A stretch of 64,000 nucleotides of DNA from Plasmopara viticola (Eukaryota; Oomycota; Peronosporomycetes; Peronosporales; Peronosporaceae), in contig MBPM02000020.1 in assembly GCA_001695595.3 (NCBI GenBank), forward strand, positions 372,001 to 436,000. Reading direction: 5' to 3'. Of the stretch, positions 49,701 through 60,423 are shown piece by piece. How positions within the stretch are numbered: the stretch's first letter is position 1; each line of letters begins with the position of its first letter. The translations under genes and the position numbers were made by a program. Below the pieces are notes generated by a model. The model was not told where the DNA came from. It made no database searches and saw nothing but the letters and a program-made list of their open reading frames with translations.

Positions 49701-50174
49701 CACCAATCGTTAACGATGAAGAGACTTGAAAAAAGACATACAACGTCAAATAACTATAAGGGTTTTGCAAGGCACAACGCAGACGCAATTTGCTTGTCAA
49801 TTGAAAAGGTTATTCAGAGCACGAGAGCACGTAGATAGCATCTTTTGCTCTGGGCGGACTTTGTGAAAGATTTTGAAGACCGCCAACGCAAAGTCAAGTC
49901 CAGGAGGATGTCATAGTATACCTGTCAAAGTGCATGGGTCGCAACAGTGACGTCACGGTCATGTGCATGGATAGACGGACTCAAGATAATTGCGCCCAGA
50001 TTGCGGGCTGGTAAGTCATTCTGATTGACTTAGATACATTATTGGCTTAGGGGTAGCAAGTAGCTTTGAATGAAGGACCTTAGAATTATGTTCACTCAAC
50101 AATTTACCAACCCCAAAACACTTGTTCCGATTTGATGTGGTTGCCCAAACTATCGAGCGAGCTTACTGAATAAT
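43747..50174. other. Second gene desert, decayed DNA
   Basis: No supported gene. Frames at 44288-44482, 45360-45594, 47208-47962, 48052-48276, 48639-48917 and 49221-49418 were read and not assigned to any family. The region near 49001 shares a short segment with 26685. One frame with signal-peptide character but no ATG lies at 46276-46461. Confidence 0.45.
46276..46461 (+). pseudogene. Signal-peptide-like frame without an ATG
   Basis: After a stop at 46258-46260 the frame reads (TTG)-KIRTKIIAIAAFVALVL-RASLA-FDFH: a basic start, a hydrophobic core and a good AxA-like cleavage site, as in oomycete secreted proteins. No ATG lies at the expected place (TTG at 46276), and the frame stops after about 60 residues. 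No RxLR, LFLAK or Cys-rich effector motif is seen. It may be a dead fragment of a secreted-protein gene, or chance in AT-rich DNA. Confidence 0.2.
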
Positions 50175-50280
50175 CAGTGTAGGCTTGCCTTGTAACCACA
50201 TTTACTCGAAGTAGTATTTTTCAAATTAGGATACGGTTGGAATCGTATTTAGATTAGGATACGGTCGGAGTCGTATTTTT
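50175..50280. repeat. LTR-like segment plus 28-bp tandem repeat
   Basis: Bases 50175-50200 match 16715-16740 with three differences in 26 (CAGTGTASGCTTGCCTTG core), so both are probably pieces of the same LTR family. Directly after, ATTAGGATACGG..GGARTCGTATTT occurs twice, at 50225-50252 and 50253-50280, with a period of 28. No coding sequence is attached. Confidence 0.6.
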
Positions 50281-50541
50281 ACCAAAAAAGCATAAGTATG
50301 CGTACATTTTTTAAAGAGTGCCTTGAATGAGCAAGCATATTTGACGCTGTACCTCTTGATAGCAATCATGATTGCTTCTTCTATCGCCACCACCTGCATT
50401 CGGGATACCCTTAGATTTTTGAGAACGTAGTCAGTGAGGTGGGTTTCGGTGGCCGAACGCTGGCTGGTAGTACCAACACACTACTTTAAACGCTGAGTTA
50501 CCGAGTACTTATACGACATGCGCTTCGATACGGCCGAGATA

Positions 50542-50641
50542 TAATACTATGGAGGCAGTCCTGGGCTGTTTTTCCCCGATCACACGTACTGTAATACTAT
50601 GAAGGCAGTCTTGAGTTGTGAACCCCCGATTACACGTACTG
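50542..50641. repeat. Two-copy tandem repeat, 50-bp unit
   Basis: Unit 1 is 50542-50591 and unit 2 is 50592-50641. Both begin TAATACTATGRAGGCAGTC and end CACGTACTG, with several substitutions in the middle (GGCTGTTTTTCC against AGTTGTGAACCC). The copies are more diverged than the 75-bp repeat at 4.3 kb. Confidence 0.8.
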
Positions 50642-53600
50642 TACCAATGACATGATATCGAATTTCGTAGCAATAAATAGATTGCTGTGGCGGCTCAGGG
50701 CTGTCGTGATTCCGCCTACAAGTGAAGGACGAATCCCGCCAAGCAAAAGGTGCATGGCGGATGTGTCGAGACCGCTAAACTGGTGATCCTTTTTGGGACA
50801 GTAGTAATTGTCGTCGTAGTATTTGCATTGTATAACGGCGCTTTCCATCGCATCCATACACTATGCAGCGTGTAGCAACTCTTGTACAACCTCTGGTCGT
50901 GGTGACGTCTTTGTTGGAGCCTTTGCAGTGGGTGAATTCCTCTGTACAGCCTTTGTAGCGCTGCGCCGCACGCCGGGGCAACGCGGAAGTGAAAATATAT
51001 CCGCATTTAAATCTATGCTCGGCATCTAGCTTCCTTACGAAGCTCGTTAACCTCGTGCCGAGATGCACAACGGTCGATTAAGCTGTATAGCGTACCAGTC
51101 ACATGGCCAAAATAGTCCGTCTCTTCATTACAGGTCAGACAAAATTCCGTAGCTACCCCGACAGCTCCAATACTTGACCACCTGGGCAATTCCAAGTGCG
51201 TGCACTCGGTTTAATCGCTCATAAAGACTGCATTAAGCCAACATATTTGACCCCCTTCTGCGCTCTATGTCTACCATGACGGCTGCACTTCTGTGTAGAG
51301 GGCGAATTTGATCACAGACGCTCTCACGGGCGCTGTTGGCCGAGAAAGAAGTGGCACAAGTACCCCAGTCCGTATAAATAGCTCCAACATGACTGCAAAA
51401 TATATCAAACGCAACGGGCTTGTAGTAGATTATGTCGAGGTCCTAGTGCTCAGCTTGGCATGTAACCGAGGCCAAAACGTGCTTTGATTAGCTACCGCTC
51501 CTAAGAAAACGATGTGATTTTCCGCGTCTTTTTTTCGTGATCTGCGCAATCATTTCAAATAATGTCTGTAAATGCGTCTTAGCAACTAAGTTTACAGATG
51601 GCTAAGTATCACAGGTGCGCAGGGATGTGGCAGCCTATCCTGAAATCTATTGTTTAAAGCGCTTGGCGCGACCAACGGTACGTAACTCTCTCGCATGAGA
51701 AGTGTTAATACTTGTCAACTTCGTCGAGTGCACTAAATTTATTAAATTTCATCGTCTTCTCTTGCAGCATATCTTTCCCAGAAATTGAGGCATGGTAGAC
51801 GCAAATGTAAGAGAGAAAAATGCGCTACCTGCCATTTTAATTTTTGACGCAAAATAGCAATACGGAGTGAGGATGTCTATTTAACGAACAATGTCCGTCT
51901 TATGATTTGCACGTAAATATATTGCAATGACGTCAAACTGCTGGTAATAGATACTGCTGTTTTACAATGTATTATGTTTCCAAAGCTCGGTCAATTTTAT
52001 GACGTGCATCTATACATGGTGGTAGCACCAAAGGCGGGTCCTGTGGGAACTCCTTTACGGGTCGGATAAAATCGTTGAAATTGAAGCGTCTATTTCGTAC
52101 ACTAATGTAATGATAAATGTCTTTCAAGTCTGCTTAATCCATCAAAGAGAATTTTTGTTATCTTGTCCAGGTTGAATAATCACTCCATCGGCTATTGTGT
52201 TAGCATTAGATGGCAAGTCAAGCTCCCTCGTGGACATCTTGTCGAACTCAAGCAGATAATTTACCGATGAAACGAAATTTAGGCTGATCACGTCTTCGAC
52301 CGTTAAAAATTTACACGTTGTAAGGGTGTGAAGCCGAGCGCTACCGTCATTTTTGTATGTGTTTATTTTAAAAACATTTGTTCAAGACAAGACTCCCTGA
52401 TCCACCATACATTGCTGTTATCTTATCAATCAGGCCAACAGTATCAAAGAGACGCTTTTTGTCGTGTTTGCGATAACAAGATTGTGGATTTGGTTCCACA
52501 CTGACATCCAGCAAAGATCTGCTCATTCGAGCCCCTGCTCAGCGGAATAAGTACCTCGCAACGAGTATCAAAGGACTACACGCATTCTAAATACCTCGAC
52601 TTTGGAGCCACAATGTTACGTTGAACGCTGATCAGCGAGTGCTGTCTCTGATGAGCATTGTTGAGAAACTTCCATGCCTAATCACGCGCAGTGATAGATT
52701 CTTAATTACAGTGCATGCAGCGAATGCTGCTTTCTCGGGCCCTTGCACAGTGGTTCGTGTGACCCTTTAAATGCAATTAAGAGCCTTATTATATCGCCTT
52801 TGCTTATTGGTTCTCTTCCGTATCGCCTTTTTTTCGGCCAAGTATTTTTTTCATGCCATGTAGCAAAACCGTGTGTGACGAGAACCACTTAGTAATGCCG
52901 CCTTACGTTCCGAACTTATGAATTGTACATTGTTGTTAAGTGCTATCCAGCTGCCCAACAAATTAATTAGTGTACAAATCACTAGCGCTTTTGATTCCTG
53001 ACAATTAGATTTATGGATCATTGAAGCTCCGCTATTAGTAAAGAAGGTGGCACACTAGATCTTTGACCCCTGAATTCTCAGGGGTTTATAGCACTCAAGC
53101 CTGACCATGCCCAGAATTTCATCATCTCTAAGCAACCAGTACTCGACAGTTCCAGAGTCGAGACTTTTCACACCTTGAACTAGCAGTGACAACGTTACGT
53201 TGGTTGGCTCAACGAATGGTTGACTTCCTTTTACCGTAAAGCGTCTGCAGTGATACTACAGCGCTTAGGAGTCGACATGGGCATGCTTTTCTAAATTTCT
53301 TAACTAGCGCTTCGGTAAAGAGCAAGCCAAACATGGAAGCACGATCTGTATCTAATTACTTGTCTCGCAAAAAATCAAATCACTCACCCTTCACAATTAG
53401 TCTATACTTTCTCGTAGTTGGTAACTTAGACGTTAATCAGGGATAAAATCTAAGTATATCTTAAATTACAGTTTATACACTTAAGACTTTTCAGACCATT
53501 TGTTCAATGCGAGATACTACTATCAAACACGCTTACGATGGGTGCACGAGAGCAAACCTCGGCAATTATCTCCTTGATTTTTTTTTCAAATATAACAAAG

Positions 53601-53748
53601 CTTATGCATCAAATTTGACAATTGTCGAGGCCAGACCGAATACGAGAGAGTCTAATTGCGCAAAGCATACAAAATTGCACAAATTGGGCTTCCAAGAAAA
53701 CGTGCAGCATGTTTCCCCTAATCATATAGTATATAATTTTATAAGTCG
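50642..53748. other. Gene desert upstream of the WW/HsdR-like gene
   Basis: No supported gene. Frames on the minus strand at 50630-51195 are somewhat long for this AT-rich region and may be repeat-derived, but I recognise no domain. A frame at 53507-53752 ends by overlapping the next gene's ATG; I treat it as chance. Any promoter of the WW/HsdR-like gene lies in the last few hundred bases, which are very AT-rich near 53460-53750. Confidence 0.45.
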
Positions 53749-56337
53749 ATGACCCCGCTGCAGCTGCCACCCGAGTGGCTCGTACGTGTGTCCCGCGCAA
53801 AGGGCAAATTATACTACTATCATACCCTTACTAAGAAAACCCAGTGGTCACGCCCCACACCCACAGAAATCGCAGCAGCGAACGTGGTCCAGGCAAAAAT
53901 TGAGAAAGTAGTATACACTGGAAGAGACAACAAGCGCCAGAAACATGATTCTCCGGTTGATGCTACACTTGTGGATCACAAAACCAGCGTCTTTCGTGCT
54001 CTAATCGCATCTTCTATGCGCGTAGGTGGCAGCTCCATTAGCCGCGGAACAAAAAAGACTGTAGTATTTACTCCGTGGCCGCATCAATTGACAGCAGTAG
54101 AGAATGTTATAACAGCCATTCAGACACGGACGATATTAGACGACAAATCGACAACCAAAACAGAAAGCTTTTTATTGCAACACAGTACCGGTGCGGGCAA
54201 GACGCTTACCATAGCAGCGCTCACGCACCAGCTACTGCACGTCAAGGACGCTCTTCATATGCAATTTCACACAATAGTAGTCATGCTGGATCGCGTCACG
54301 TTGAACGAACAAGTGGGAGACGTAGTGGAGATGTATCTGCGTCGCAATGGTGTGGACGAGGTGTTTCGAGCCGAGAGCATTGACCACTTGGCTAAGCTTT
54401 TGGATGTGACGACGACGCAGAGTCCGCAAAGAGTGATTATCACTACAACTCACAAGATGGGACTGTTGGTGAAAGACAACGTGTTGCTAACAAGATTGCT
54501 GTATTGTAGCTCACATCGAACGCTTAGTTCTGCTGCAGATGATGGAGAAGCCAAGAGGGAGAATATGTTCCAGCGAGTAGCGATCATTACGGACGAAGCG
54601 CATCGATCGCACTCAGCATCTACACGTGAAGCGATTGAGAAGGTTTTGAGAAGTGGAGAAGGCAGTCGTGCCCACCTTACGGTACGGCTGCAATGTCAAG
54701 CTTGTAGAGTTTTGTTTGCGTGACATTGATCTCTTGTCCAGTTCATTGGTTTTACAGCAACTCCAAACTTCAATGCCCTCGAGCTTTTTGGCTCTGAGAC
54801 AAAGGATGCTTTTCGCCACCCATTCCATTGCTATCCGATTGCAGAAGCCGCCGCAGACGGTCGCATAATAAATATTGTTGATGACTACACTTGTGTGGGA
54901 TGCGATGTGGAGACGTCTGTATTTCCTCGACCAGTGCGGGAATTCCTCCGAAAAAATTGCAATGCCCATCGCCGTCTTCTTGACTACGCGAGTGACGATG
55001 TGGCCGTTTTAAAGGCTAAGGCACTGATAATGATGGCAGATTTTCAGAATATGAAGCGAGAACACCCAAAAGTTAAATGTATGATAGTGGTGCGAAGTCG
55101 GCAGGATGTTGTGCGCTACTACAAGCTAATTACCACATTTGTTGCCAAGCGAAAGAATGGGTGGAACTGCTACGCTTCTTTCAGTGGATCTGTAATGCTG
55201 GACGTGAAACCCGTAACGGAACAGACGTTAAATCAACAAAGTGTTACTCTAGCCATCAGTGACATTGTGATTGTATGTGATAAACTCGACACGGGCTACA
55301 ACGAGCCTCTGCTCGCGTGTATGTACGTTGATCGCTACTTGCGAACCAGCACGCACACTGTACAAGTTTTAAGTCGTTTGAATCGCCGCCATCGGCATAA
55401 ACCCAGCGCTCGCGTTTTGGACTTTGCGAATCATCCAGCTCAAGTCCGTCAGAGTTTTGCCAATTTTTGGCGAGAAACACGAGTCCCGAAATCAGCCATC
55501 ATAATAGATGCGCTGGCTGAAAAGAAAAATGTCGTGACCGCTGTGACTATTCTCTGTGACTTCTTTCCAGAGCTCTGCGCTTGTCCAATTGACATTAAAG
55601 ACCCGCGCACTTTTGTTGAAAAGCGTATACTTCCATTAGAGCGTGATGCATTTCAGCAAGTGTTGGACTCACTTCGTGGCGCCGTTTTAGCTTATAGAAG
55701 GCTTGAAATTGCTGATTGTGCTGATTACTTCGACATTGTTGCTCCCTTTAGGTAAGTTTAACGCCTTTAAATGTGTTTGTATCGTGATGACTGTTTGCTT
55801 TCCTCGAAAATTAGTTACGACTTACTTCTTGAACTCAAAAAGGTGACTGAAAAATATGTCGTCGTGATGGAAGAGGATGTGGAGCTGTCTCTTAACAAGA
55901 TTTTGGTAAAAATGTCGGCTCGAGTTCAAAGTTACTGTAAAACTTTTGCTGGAGCGTTTGATCCTCAGTCGCTTTTGGTGCGCTGCAATTAGCTTGTGAT
56001 TAACATGGTCGATGTTTTTTCTTGATATAACGACTAATCGCATTTTCGCTCGATGCAGGACCGTGTGGAGTGTGAGATGGTGTTACCCAAGACGGTATCG
56101 TGCTTGCTTCAGTCCGGGAAACTGGAACAATTTGAGGCTTTTCTCGCCTTGAGCGCGGCACGAAACAAGCAAAAAACCCTCAATTCTTGTGCGGCGACAC
56201 AAGTTGTCGAGGGCAGCTTAAGATATATGACCTCTTCTGCTTCTACGGAAGGATCAGCAAAAGAGGAACCGCGGATTTCAGCACGAATAAGTGTTCTGCG
56301 GAACGAACTCACTCTATACTTACAAAATAAAAGATGA
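53749..56337 (+). CDS. WW-domain protein with type I restriction HsdR-like helicase/translocase (4 exons)
   Basis: Exons 53749-54681, 54742-55751, 55815-55977 and 56059-56337 join in frame (introns 60, 63 and 81 nt, GT-AG) into 794 residues. Residues 7-36 are a WW domain (W10, YYY 22-24, T31, W33, P36), which binds proline motifs. Superfamily 2 motifs follow: PHQLTAVENV near 108, Walker A HSTGAGKTLT (145-154, K151), VVMLDRVTLNEQV, Walker B ITDEAHRSHS (D282-H285), FIGFTATPN (312-320), FRHPFHCYPIAEAAADGRI, CDKLDTGYNEP (490-500) and QVLSRLNRRH (519-528). The DR..L.EQ, IAEA..DG, TGY/F and Q..SR.NR combination is that of bacterial HsdR, the ATP-driven DNA translocase of type I restriction. HsdR proteins are near 1000 residues with an N-terminal nuclease; here only about 70 residues separate WW and motor, so the nuclease is absent. 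No HsdM or HsdS is in the window. The last 230 residues are helical and unassigned. Function unknown; an acquired DNA motor is inferred. Confidence 0.85.
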
Positions 56338-58101
56338 TTTTTCAAGGCACGATTGAGATCGTCTTCATTATGACTAGCAGTAATAATAATAGCGGGACTG
56401 TCTGGGAAAAACGTCATGGATAGAAACACCAGCATCATGCTTTGGCTTGGATTTGAGATTCGACAAGCAAATCCAATCGTTTGGAATGACCTACATTTGT
56501 CAAATGAAACACAAACTTACGACGGCGGTGCTCTACTTAATAATCGATCGTAGATGCTTTTTTTAGGCTTAAAGTAAAGACTGACGAAGAGCAGTGCGCG
56601 ACAAAAATAAGTTAGACCATGATCCGATTTAAAAAAACAACTTTTGAGACCACGCAAAACGAAATCGTCCATCCTATATTTTACATAGAAGGCAGTCGTC
56701 GCAGCCGAGGTTCGAAAGATGCATAGTTTAGTCAGTTTTTTGCTTTCTCGTGAATCACCTGCATCATTGCATTCTGCGCGAGAAGCACAATGCGTAGTGA
56801 GCACCGACAAAGCCAGTCCTTCTTCTCCTTAATGGCCATGTTCAAGTGCCGAAAAGGACGACGAGATTGTGAGTTTAACAAGGCTCCTCAAGAGCTTTTT
56901 ACATTACATTTTGCACAGAACGGTCGTGATGAAATTACACAACATCTTGCACACAGAAAGCTTGCAAAAAGATTTGGAATTTTCCAGAGAACAAAGATTT
57001 GGGTCTTTCTGTGGACTAGAATGCAATTAATTACTGATCCTAAGACGAAGCGGGTACCATATTTCAATGAAGTTTTCTCAAAAAAATATTTACAAAATTT
57101 GCGATTTTCTATTCAGCCGAAAACTCAGTAACTTCGAGTTAAGCGGGTTTTGGTAACTCTGACGCCTTTGGCATTGGAGCGCATCAGCCGCGACACAACG
57201 ATGAATTGTACCGTCAACTTTCCCAGCGGATAAAGTATTTTTGTCAACCACGGGGTCGTTTATGACACCCTCGAATTAAATTTGTATCGTATCCCATTTC
57301 CTTCTATCGGTGTTGTAATGCGCGATACTTCGTTAAGCACATGAGATCCTATGTTACCCACCGTGCCTTAAAAAAATATGTTATTCGAGTGCGGAACTTT
57401 GTTACTTGTACTATGCTACTAATCTGTGGAACCATGCTACTCACTGTACCCAACGGTCCTAAATTACCTGCTGTCAATAATTTGTTTCCCTCATTATTGG
57501 CACTACTATACGCACACGTTATACACATACAACTGTAATCTTTATCGTGTCTTTTAAGCGATGCTACTAGCGTACATAGGGTATTTGCTTAAAAGTTTCT
57601 AACACGTTGTCACGTCAGACTCCATAGAAACACCAATACCTTCAAAGCCTTCGTATTAATGTCCGGCTTATACTGTTCCAGTCCTCTTTCAAGCTATACG
57701 AGTAGCAGAAACGGAAAATGACTCACCAAAGCTAGATTGAGCAGCTGGCGCTCTGAATGTGTCCCGCTAGTCGATCTAAGGCAATTTACGGCGTGCCCAG
57801 TATCAAGACACACTTGTCTAGCGAAGAATCGGCTTCTTCTGTCGAATCTTTCAACCTTCACAGCCAGGTCTATTTTAGCCTTTGGGGCATTTTGACTCAT
57901 CTCAGTAGCTGCTCTGGTCAAAACAGGATTTATTTACGTTGCGTTCCTTTAGAATTGCGACCAGCCTGTTTTTGGCTGATTGCAATCGTTCATGACGCAC
58001 CAAAGCATACCAAGACTCGAAATAGGTCATTAAATGCTCGTACACGTACGTGTACAGCTGGTAAATTAATGCTGCCGACGTCTCTGTCAACCTTTCGGAA
58101 A
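56338..58101. other. Intergenic region, no gene recognised
   Basis: An ATG frame of 113 codons at 56790-57131 (MRSEHRQSQ...) begins 450 bp after the WW/HsdR-like gene and is basic in composition, but I recognise no family and cannot support it as a gene. Otherwise only short frames. Confidence 0.4.
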
Positions 58102-58735
58102 CTAAGCTCCTGTCGTGAGTAACAGTTCCACTTTTATTATAAAAACCCAGGTATTTCCCAGGAGGGCTGGCTCTGAGGGCGTGACTTCTATAAGCGATCC
58201 TTTGAATCCATAGGGCGAGGCAAAAGTACACTTTATCGACCCTACGGGACATATACGAGTCATGTGCCCTTGCTTGCCGCAGCCAAAGAAGCGAACATTG
58301 CTCTGGTCGGTACCACGAAGCTCCATTGGGATCAGACCTAAGTCGGCGGGTCAACGAAATCACTAATCTGAGATCCAATGATTGTCCATCCACACCATTT
58401 CGGGGAAGGTATAGCTGTACATCGTTGTTTTCTGCAATCTCAAGGGAGGGGGTAAGTTAAGATCGTCCATGAACGTAGCAACCAGGGAGTGATGCAGCAG
58501 AAAATAAGGCCACTAATTCCTTAACTTTTGCGCATATTTCTGAAGTACACGTACATCTTGCTTATAGGCAAAATTTTTAAAGCGCTGGTAAAACTCATAG
58601 TCAACGTTGCTCTCAATTGCTCCTCCATGTGTCCGAGACAAGAAATACTTAAAAAATTGTTCTTACGCAGCTTTTAGCCCCATCTCCCAGGTAACAGAGC
58701 GCAAACGCCACGCGCATTTGATCATCCGTGATCAA
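58102..58735 (-). pseudogene. Decayed LTR-retrotransposon gag with zinc knuckle
   Basis: Reading the minus strand from about 58735, ITDDQMRVAFALCYLGDGAK is the hallmark of Retrotrans_gag (pattern D..rv.fAl.yL.G.A..W). Several stops and frameshifts later, near 58295-58240, comes a zinc knuckle, FFGCGKQGHMTRICP, whose first Cys position is Phe. It ends in an unrelated-looking frame. The element is dead. It could be Gypsy or Copia; the gag motif alone favours Gypsy. Confidence 0.6.
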
Positions 58736-59163
58736 GGCCGCTAGTGTGGTCATCTCTGCCTCTAAGAGTACAAATTACATCCGTTTGGACCCTACAGTAG
58801 ACTCTATGCTGTCTGAGGCTTCGAGCATTAAGCTTGCTCGTATAGCTATGATAGCTTAATAGTAGGGATGTCAGCAAATGTAGCCTCTCCCTCAGACCGA
58901 TAGAAGCCATAAACTTTTTGGAGCAGTGCAATCTGAAGCAGGTAGTCTTTCGAGCAGAGCAAAGTGCTCGTTTGATAAATGCAGGATGTAATTTATCTTT
59001 TCCCGAATTTTTTGCGAGAATTTAGGTTGACATGCAACCCGCGTGGGCGTGTGATTGACTAATAAGTAGTGCTAGGTGATACAAAAACCTTGCACAGAGG
59101 AGGCGTGCGGAAAGCTATCAATCTATAACTTCTTATCTTTTGAATTTTGGGAATCGATCCCGC

Positions 59164-59987
59164 AATAAATTGCAAATAAAAAAGGGAAAATTGCAACATG
59201 TGATACAAATCGAAAGCTCTCGCATAAGGTGATACAAATTTTTTAAACAGTTCCAAAATTCCAGCAGTGTCTGATCCCTCATGTAAAATATGTGGAGAGG
59301 TAATTTTCATCACACAAACCCAACAATTACTCGATTGTCGCAGTCTCTGTGATGAGCGAACACGGAGAAGTCAATGCCTTGAAGGCGCAGCGCTGGGATA
59401 CTGGAAAAACCGCAGTAGACGCCATCAAGGGCATCGCGTTTGGAGAAATTAGGAGGGTGTATGTCGCAGCTAGGGGCGGTACATTTAGGCGTTTGAAGCG
59501 TCTAAGCAACGGACACAACAAGACAACATGTCGTGCGCACTCTCCATGACTCTTTGTGGAGTTGTGCAATTGTGCAGACTTACATTAAAAAAGTTCATTC
59601 TTACTCTGTGATACGACATCCCTCAGTATGACTGGGCCGCTGTGATATTTGGTTGTGGACACAATTCACTGACACGTCAGTGCACTCATCGATCCGCTAT
59701 CAGAAGGGCACCCGACTTCAAGTACTTAGCATACTGGTGGTCAATCTGTTCACACTGAAAGCCAGCTGGTCGCTTTCACAATTCTAGGGGCACCGGCTGT
59801 ATCGACTGTGAGCTAGACACTCTTTGTAGCCATCACTTTGCAGTTATGTGAGCCAAAACTCGTATTTTACATGAGGGATCAGACAGTGCTGAAATTTGGA
59901 ACTGTTTTAAACATTTGTATTACCTTATGCGAGGACTTTCAATTTGTATCACATTTTGCAATTTTCCCTTAAAAAGAGTTATTTATT
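59164..59987. repeat. Long imperfect inverted repeat (about 126-bp arms, 571-bp centre)
   Basis: The left arm at 59164-59290 and the right arm at 59862-59987 are reverse complements over their whole length, with scattered mismatches. Shared blocks include AGGGAAAATTGCAA, TCGCATAAGGT, ACAGTTCCAAA and CTGATCCCTCATGTAAAATA. The arms contain the short motif GTGATACAAAT twice, 30 bp apart. The centre holds a plus-strand frame (59349-59549) and a knuckle-like FGCGHNSLTRQCTHR near 59640. The structure may be a foldback element, a DNA transposon with long inverted ends or an inverted duplication inside a retroelement. No flanking target-site duplication was found by eye. Confidence 0.75.
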
Positions 59988-60423
59988 ACAGTATCCATCC
60001 TACTTTGGTCCTACCTACATGCATTCAAAGCAGCGTCTTGTATTTTTTCGAATAATGCATGATGCAAAGCCGGCATAGATACCGATAGTGCATCATTTCT
60101 AAAGTGATGACATCTTAGGCCCTTCTGTCCAGTATATATGTAATACGTCTGGCCTGATAAAAGATTTAAAATATTCTATATTTGTACAATCTACATGCCT
60201 TTTAAGATCAAATCTTTTGTCACTGAAGTCTAGCGACCTACCTTTTTCCCTGAATTACATGAATTCACCAATCCACCCTTCATGTAGCGTTGTAATTGGT
60301 TCTTTATTCTGCCTCGTCGCCCAAAATAGAAGCGAAACGTCTAACCAACTGGGTTACTTCGTGCCACTTCTAAATTCTTTGAAAGCAGCCGAGCCTCATC
60401 TTCTATCTGTCTTCGCCACTCTT
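59988..60423. promoter_or_regulatory. Upstream region of the PAQR gene
   Basis: AT-rich up to about 60250, then more coding-like because the PAQR frame stays open upstream to 60217 without an early ATG except at 60259 (MNSPIHPS). The pyrimidine-rich CATCTTCTATCTGTCTTCGC lies just before the preferred ATG and could contain the transcription start. This is speculative. Confidence 0.35.

Noticed and set aside
53507..53752. 81-codon frame ending with an ATGA overlap at the WW/HsdR-like start
   Set aside because: Overlap looks operon-like, but this is a eukaryote; the frame is AT-rich, unrecognised, and most likely chance.
54613..54969. 118-codon minus-strand frame
   Set aside because: Antisense to exons 1-2 and intron 1 of the WW/HsdR-like gene.
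56790..57131. 113-codon ATG frame downstream of the WW/HsdR-like gene
   Set aside because: Basic composition but no family motif and surrounded by decayed DNA; not enough to call a gene.
60217..60423. Upstream extension of the PAQR frame
   Set aside because: The frame opens at TTG, and the only ATG (60259) gives a weakly conserved leader; ATG at 60424 is favoured.
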